64,000 bases of DNA from NCBI GenBank assembly GCA_049324315.1, contig JBMOKU010000053.1, positions 62,001 through 126,000 on the forward strand, given 5' to 3'. A program made the translations under genes and the position numbers. This stretch comes from JBMOKU01 sp049324315. Lineage in GTDB: Bacteria; Bacillota; Clostridia; Peptostreptococcales; Thermotaleaceae. Shown here in pieces: positions 62,582-64,000 of the stretch. The notes beneath the pieces are model-generated. The model did not search any database and had not been told where the DNA came from. It worked only from the letters and a program-made list of their open reading frames with translations. Numbering within the stretch: the stretch's first letter is position 1; each line of letters begins with the position of its first letter.

Positions 62582-64000
62582 ATGAAAATGAAAAAAATAA
62601 CCAGCTTAGCTATTTTGTTGTTCATGTTTGCAACTTTTACGATAAGTAGTTTTGGCGCCACAGTGTTTTCAGATATTGATACGGTTCCGTGGGCTAAGGA
62701 TGCCATTACCAAAATGGCAGATAAGGAAATCATTAAGGGGTATTTTGACAGCACTACATTAAAGTTCACTTTTAAACCGAGTGACAATGTCACCTATATT
62801 CAAGCCGTACAGATGATCTATAACACATTAAAAGCAACAAATAAGTTGAAGACTAAAGAGTCACTTAAGACAAAATATGCATCCGTACTTACTACTTACA
62901 AAATACCGGATTGGGCACAGGAAGCAGTCGCGTATGCCGTTGAATATAAAATTGTTCAGACTGGCGATTTACAGAGCTTTATGAGCGGTGAGAATCAAGT
63001 GAATGCTATTAAAGAGGATATTGCCATATTTGTTGGAAAAGCATTGGATTTGGAAAATGAGTTGGATCCTCTTCCGATATTAGGCTTTAAAGATGCTTAT
63101 TCTGTAAAGAGTGCGGCAGTACCTTATGTTGATCTTTTGGTCAGAAAGAAAATCGTTAATGGAAATCAGGATAATGAATTTGAACCGAGAGCAAAGGTTA
63201 CAAGGGCTGTGATGTCGGTAATATGCTCTAATACTTATGATGTTATGTCACAACAAAATCAATCTACTACTACGAATCCTACTACACCGACGACACCTAC
63301 TGTTCCTTCTGAAACAGATAAAGTAACGAAAACGAGAATCATGGATTATGTCAACAACGATGGCACGATGATTGTGGTCAAGGATGAAAAGGGGAACCCG
63401 GAAATCTATAGACTGGATGCCAGTGTGTATGTAAAAAAAGATAATACTTACAAGAGAGTTTATGATATAGAAGCAGGTGATGTCATCAGTCTGATCTTTG
63501 ACAAGGATAACAAGCTGCTAGGTATTGAAATTGATAATACTTCCTCCCAACTTGAAGGGACGATTGACTATATTGTGAAATATGAAGACTATTATTTGAT
63601 GGTTGTCAAAGACATGTATGATCCGCTGGTAAAAAAGGATTATCAGATTGATGAGGATACGGAAATTGAAATCGATGGTGATGAGGTCTCTGCCAGCAAA
63701 CTGCAAAAGGGAGACAATGTGGTTGTGAAAGCTGTCGGTGTTAAGGCAACAAAAGTAAGTGTAGAAACAGTGGAAGCGGAATATGACGGAATTTTAGAAA
63801 AAAACAATTATTTTGATATAGAGATAAAGATTGATAATGATCAAATTCTTGAGTTTGAAGTGGATGATGATGCCAAGATTCGAAGAGATGGGAAAAGAGT
63901 AGATATTGATGAATTGGTAGTGGGTGATATCATCACCATAACGGTAGACAATAGTGTAGTAACGGAAATCTGGGCTGTTGGACGGACGACGAAAAAAGAG
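62582..64000 (+). CDS. SLH-domain surface protein (3' end outside window)
   Basis: ATG 62582 after AGGAGGAAC; 473 codons are visible and the frame is still open at the last base. Signal peptide (SLAILLFMFATFTISSFGAT), three SLH domains at about 30-215 (VPWAKDAITKMADKEIIKGY, PDWAQEAVAYAVEYKIVQTG, VPYVDLLVRKKIVNGNQDNE), a Thr/Pro linker (TTTNPTTPTTPTVP), then beta units of ~70 residues with IDGDEVSASKLQKGDNVVV and RDGKRVDIDELVVGDIITI. These units resemble those of the 552-aa protein at 41591. N-terminal SLH placement differs from the C-terminal placement in the other SLH proteins of the window. Confidence 0.87.
   Translation, partial: MKMKKITSLAILLFMFATFTISSFGATVFSDIDTVPWAKDAITKMADKEIIKGYFDSTTLKFTFKPSDNVTYIQAVQMIYNTLKATNKLKTKESLKTKYASVLTTYKIPDWAQEAVAYAVEYKIVQTGDLQSFMSGENQVNAIKEDIAIFVGKALDLENELDPLPILGFKDAYSVKSAAVPYVDLLVRKKIVNGNQDNEFEPRAKVTRAVMSVICSNTYDVMSQQNQSTTTNPTTPTTPTVPSETDKVTKTRIMDYVNNDGTMIVVKDEKGNPEIYRLDASVYVKKDNTYKRVYDIEAGDVISLIFDKDNKLLGIEIDNTSSQLEGTIDYIVKYEDYYLMVVKDMYDPLVKKDYQIDEDTEIEIDGDEVSASKLQKGDNVVVKAVGVKATKVSVETVEAEYDGILEKNNYFDIEIKIDNDQILEFEVDDDAKIRRDGKRVDIDELVVGDIITITVDNSVVTEIWAVGRTTKKE

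Noticed and set aside
1..64000. tRNA, rRNA or prophage
   Set aside because: No cloverleaf with a TTCGA-type arm, no rRNA segment and no phage structural genes were noticed on either strand by eye.

Overview
The window is a chromosome segment of a low-GC, endospore-forming, amino-acid-fermenting member of the Clostridia. Evidence for sporulation: a gerA/gerB/gerC-type germinant receptor operon, spoIIR, sleB-ypeB and a small acid-soluble spore protein. Evidence for anaerobic metabolism: a lysine fermentation cluster. The envelope looks Gram-positive, with many secreted proteins carrying S-layer homology (SLH) or copper-amine-oxidase-N-like (stalk) domains. The gene mix suggests an Alkaliphilus/Natronincolaceae-type organism, but that is an inference, not a species call.

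Layout. (1) 1-7550: a two-component system followed by a SipW-type secretion locus: three precursors with SipW-dependent signal peptides, an ER-type signal peptidase fused to a long membrane domain, a DUF5305 protein and an SLH protein. (2) 7757-9650: ispE, a GntR regulator and a small membrane protein. (3) 9874-17349: spore genes (gerABC, spoIIR behind a good sigma-F promoter match, sleB-ypeB, a SASP-like gene). (4) 17715-20230: ddl, a YwiB-type protein and an ArgS-like protein that keeps both terminal domains but has no catalytic core. (5) 20320-29801: a sigma-54 activator, a sigma-54 promoter, kdd, kamA, kamB, kamC, kamD and kamE. The activator, 3,5-diaminohexanoate dehydrogenase, lysine 2,3-aminomutase and B12-dependent lysine 5,6-aminomutase with its reactivase form a lysine degradation unit. 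kce, kal and CoA-transferase genes are not here. (6) 29846-46759: surface proteins, including a 1,094-residue Ig-like protein, a 2,095-residue TIG-repeat protein, a 552-residue secreted repeat protein, SLH proteins and a secreted S41 protease with a peptidoglycan-binding tail. (7) 46864-50640: an orphan small-RNA candidate, pyrG and a GT-C type membrane glycosyltransferase. (8) 50695-56521, minus strand: a secreted MORN-repeat protein, then UbiB-like kinase, DUF362, flippase-like and UbiA-like prenyltransferase genes. (9) 57402-64000: a strongly promoted major S-layer candidate with a long structured leader, two more stalk-domain proteins (one with a TolC-like coiled coil) and an SLH protein cut by the window end.

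The intergenic regions carry at least five dispersed repeat families that fold back on themselves (called A to E here). They sit in the long gaps of the kam cluster, around the surface genes, and in one case inside a reading frame. Two copies of family B carry different inner sequences at the same point, flanked by the same 5-base direct repeat, which suggests nested insertion.

Most unusual items: the ArgS shell without a catalytic core, the ~100-nt orphan RNA gene, the TolC-like protein in a Gram-positive surface operon, the SipW locus with a membrane-fused peptidase, and the nested and in-frame repeats.
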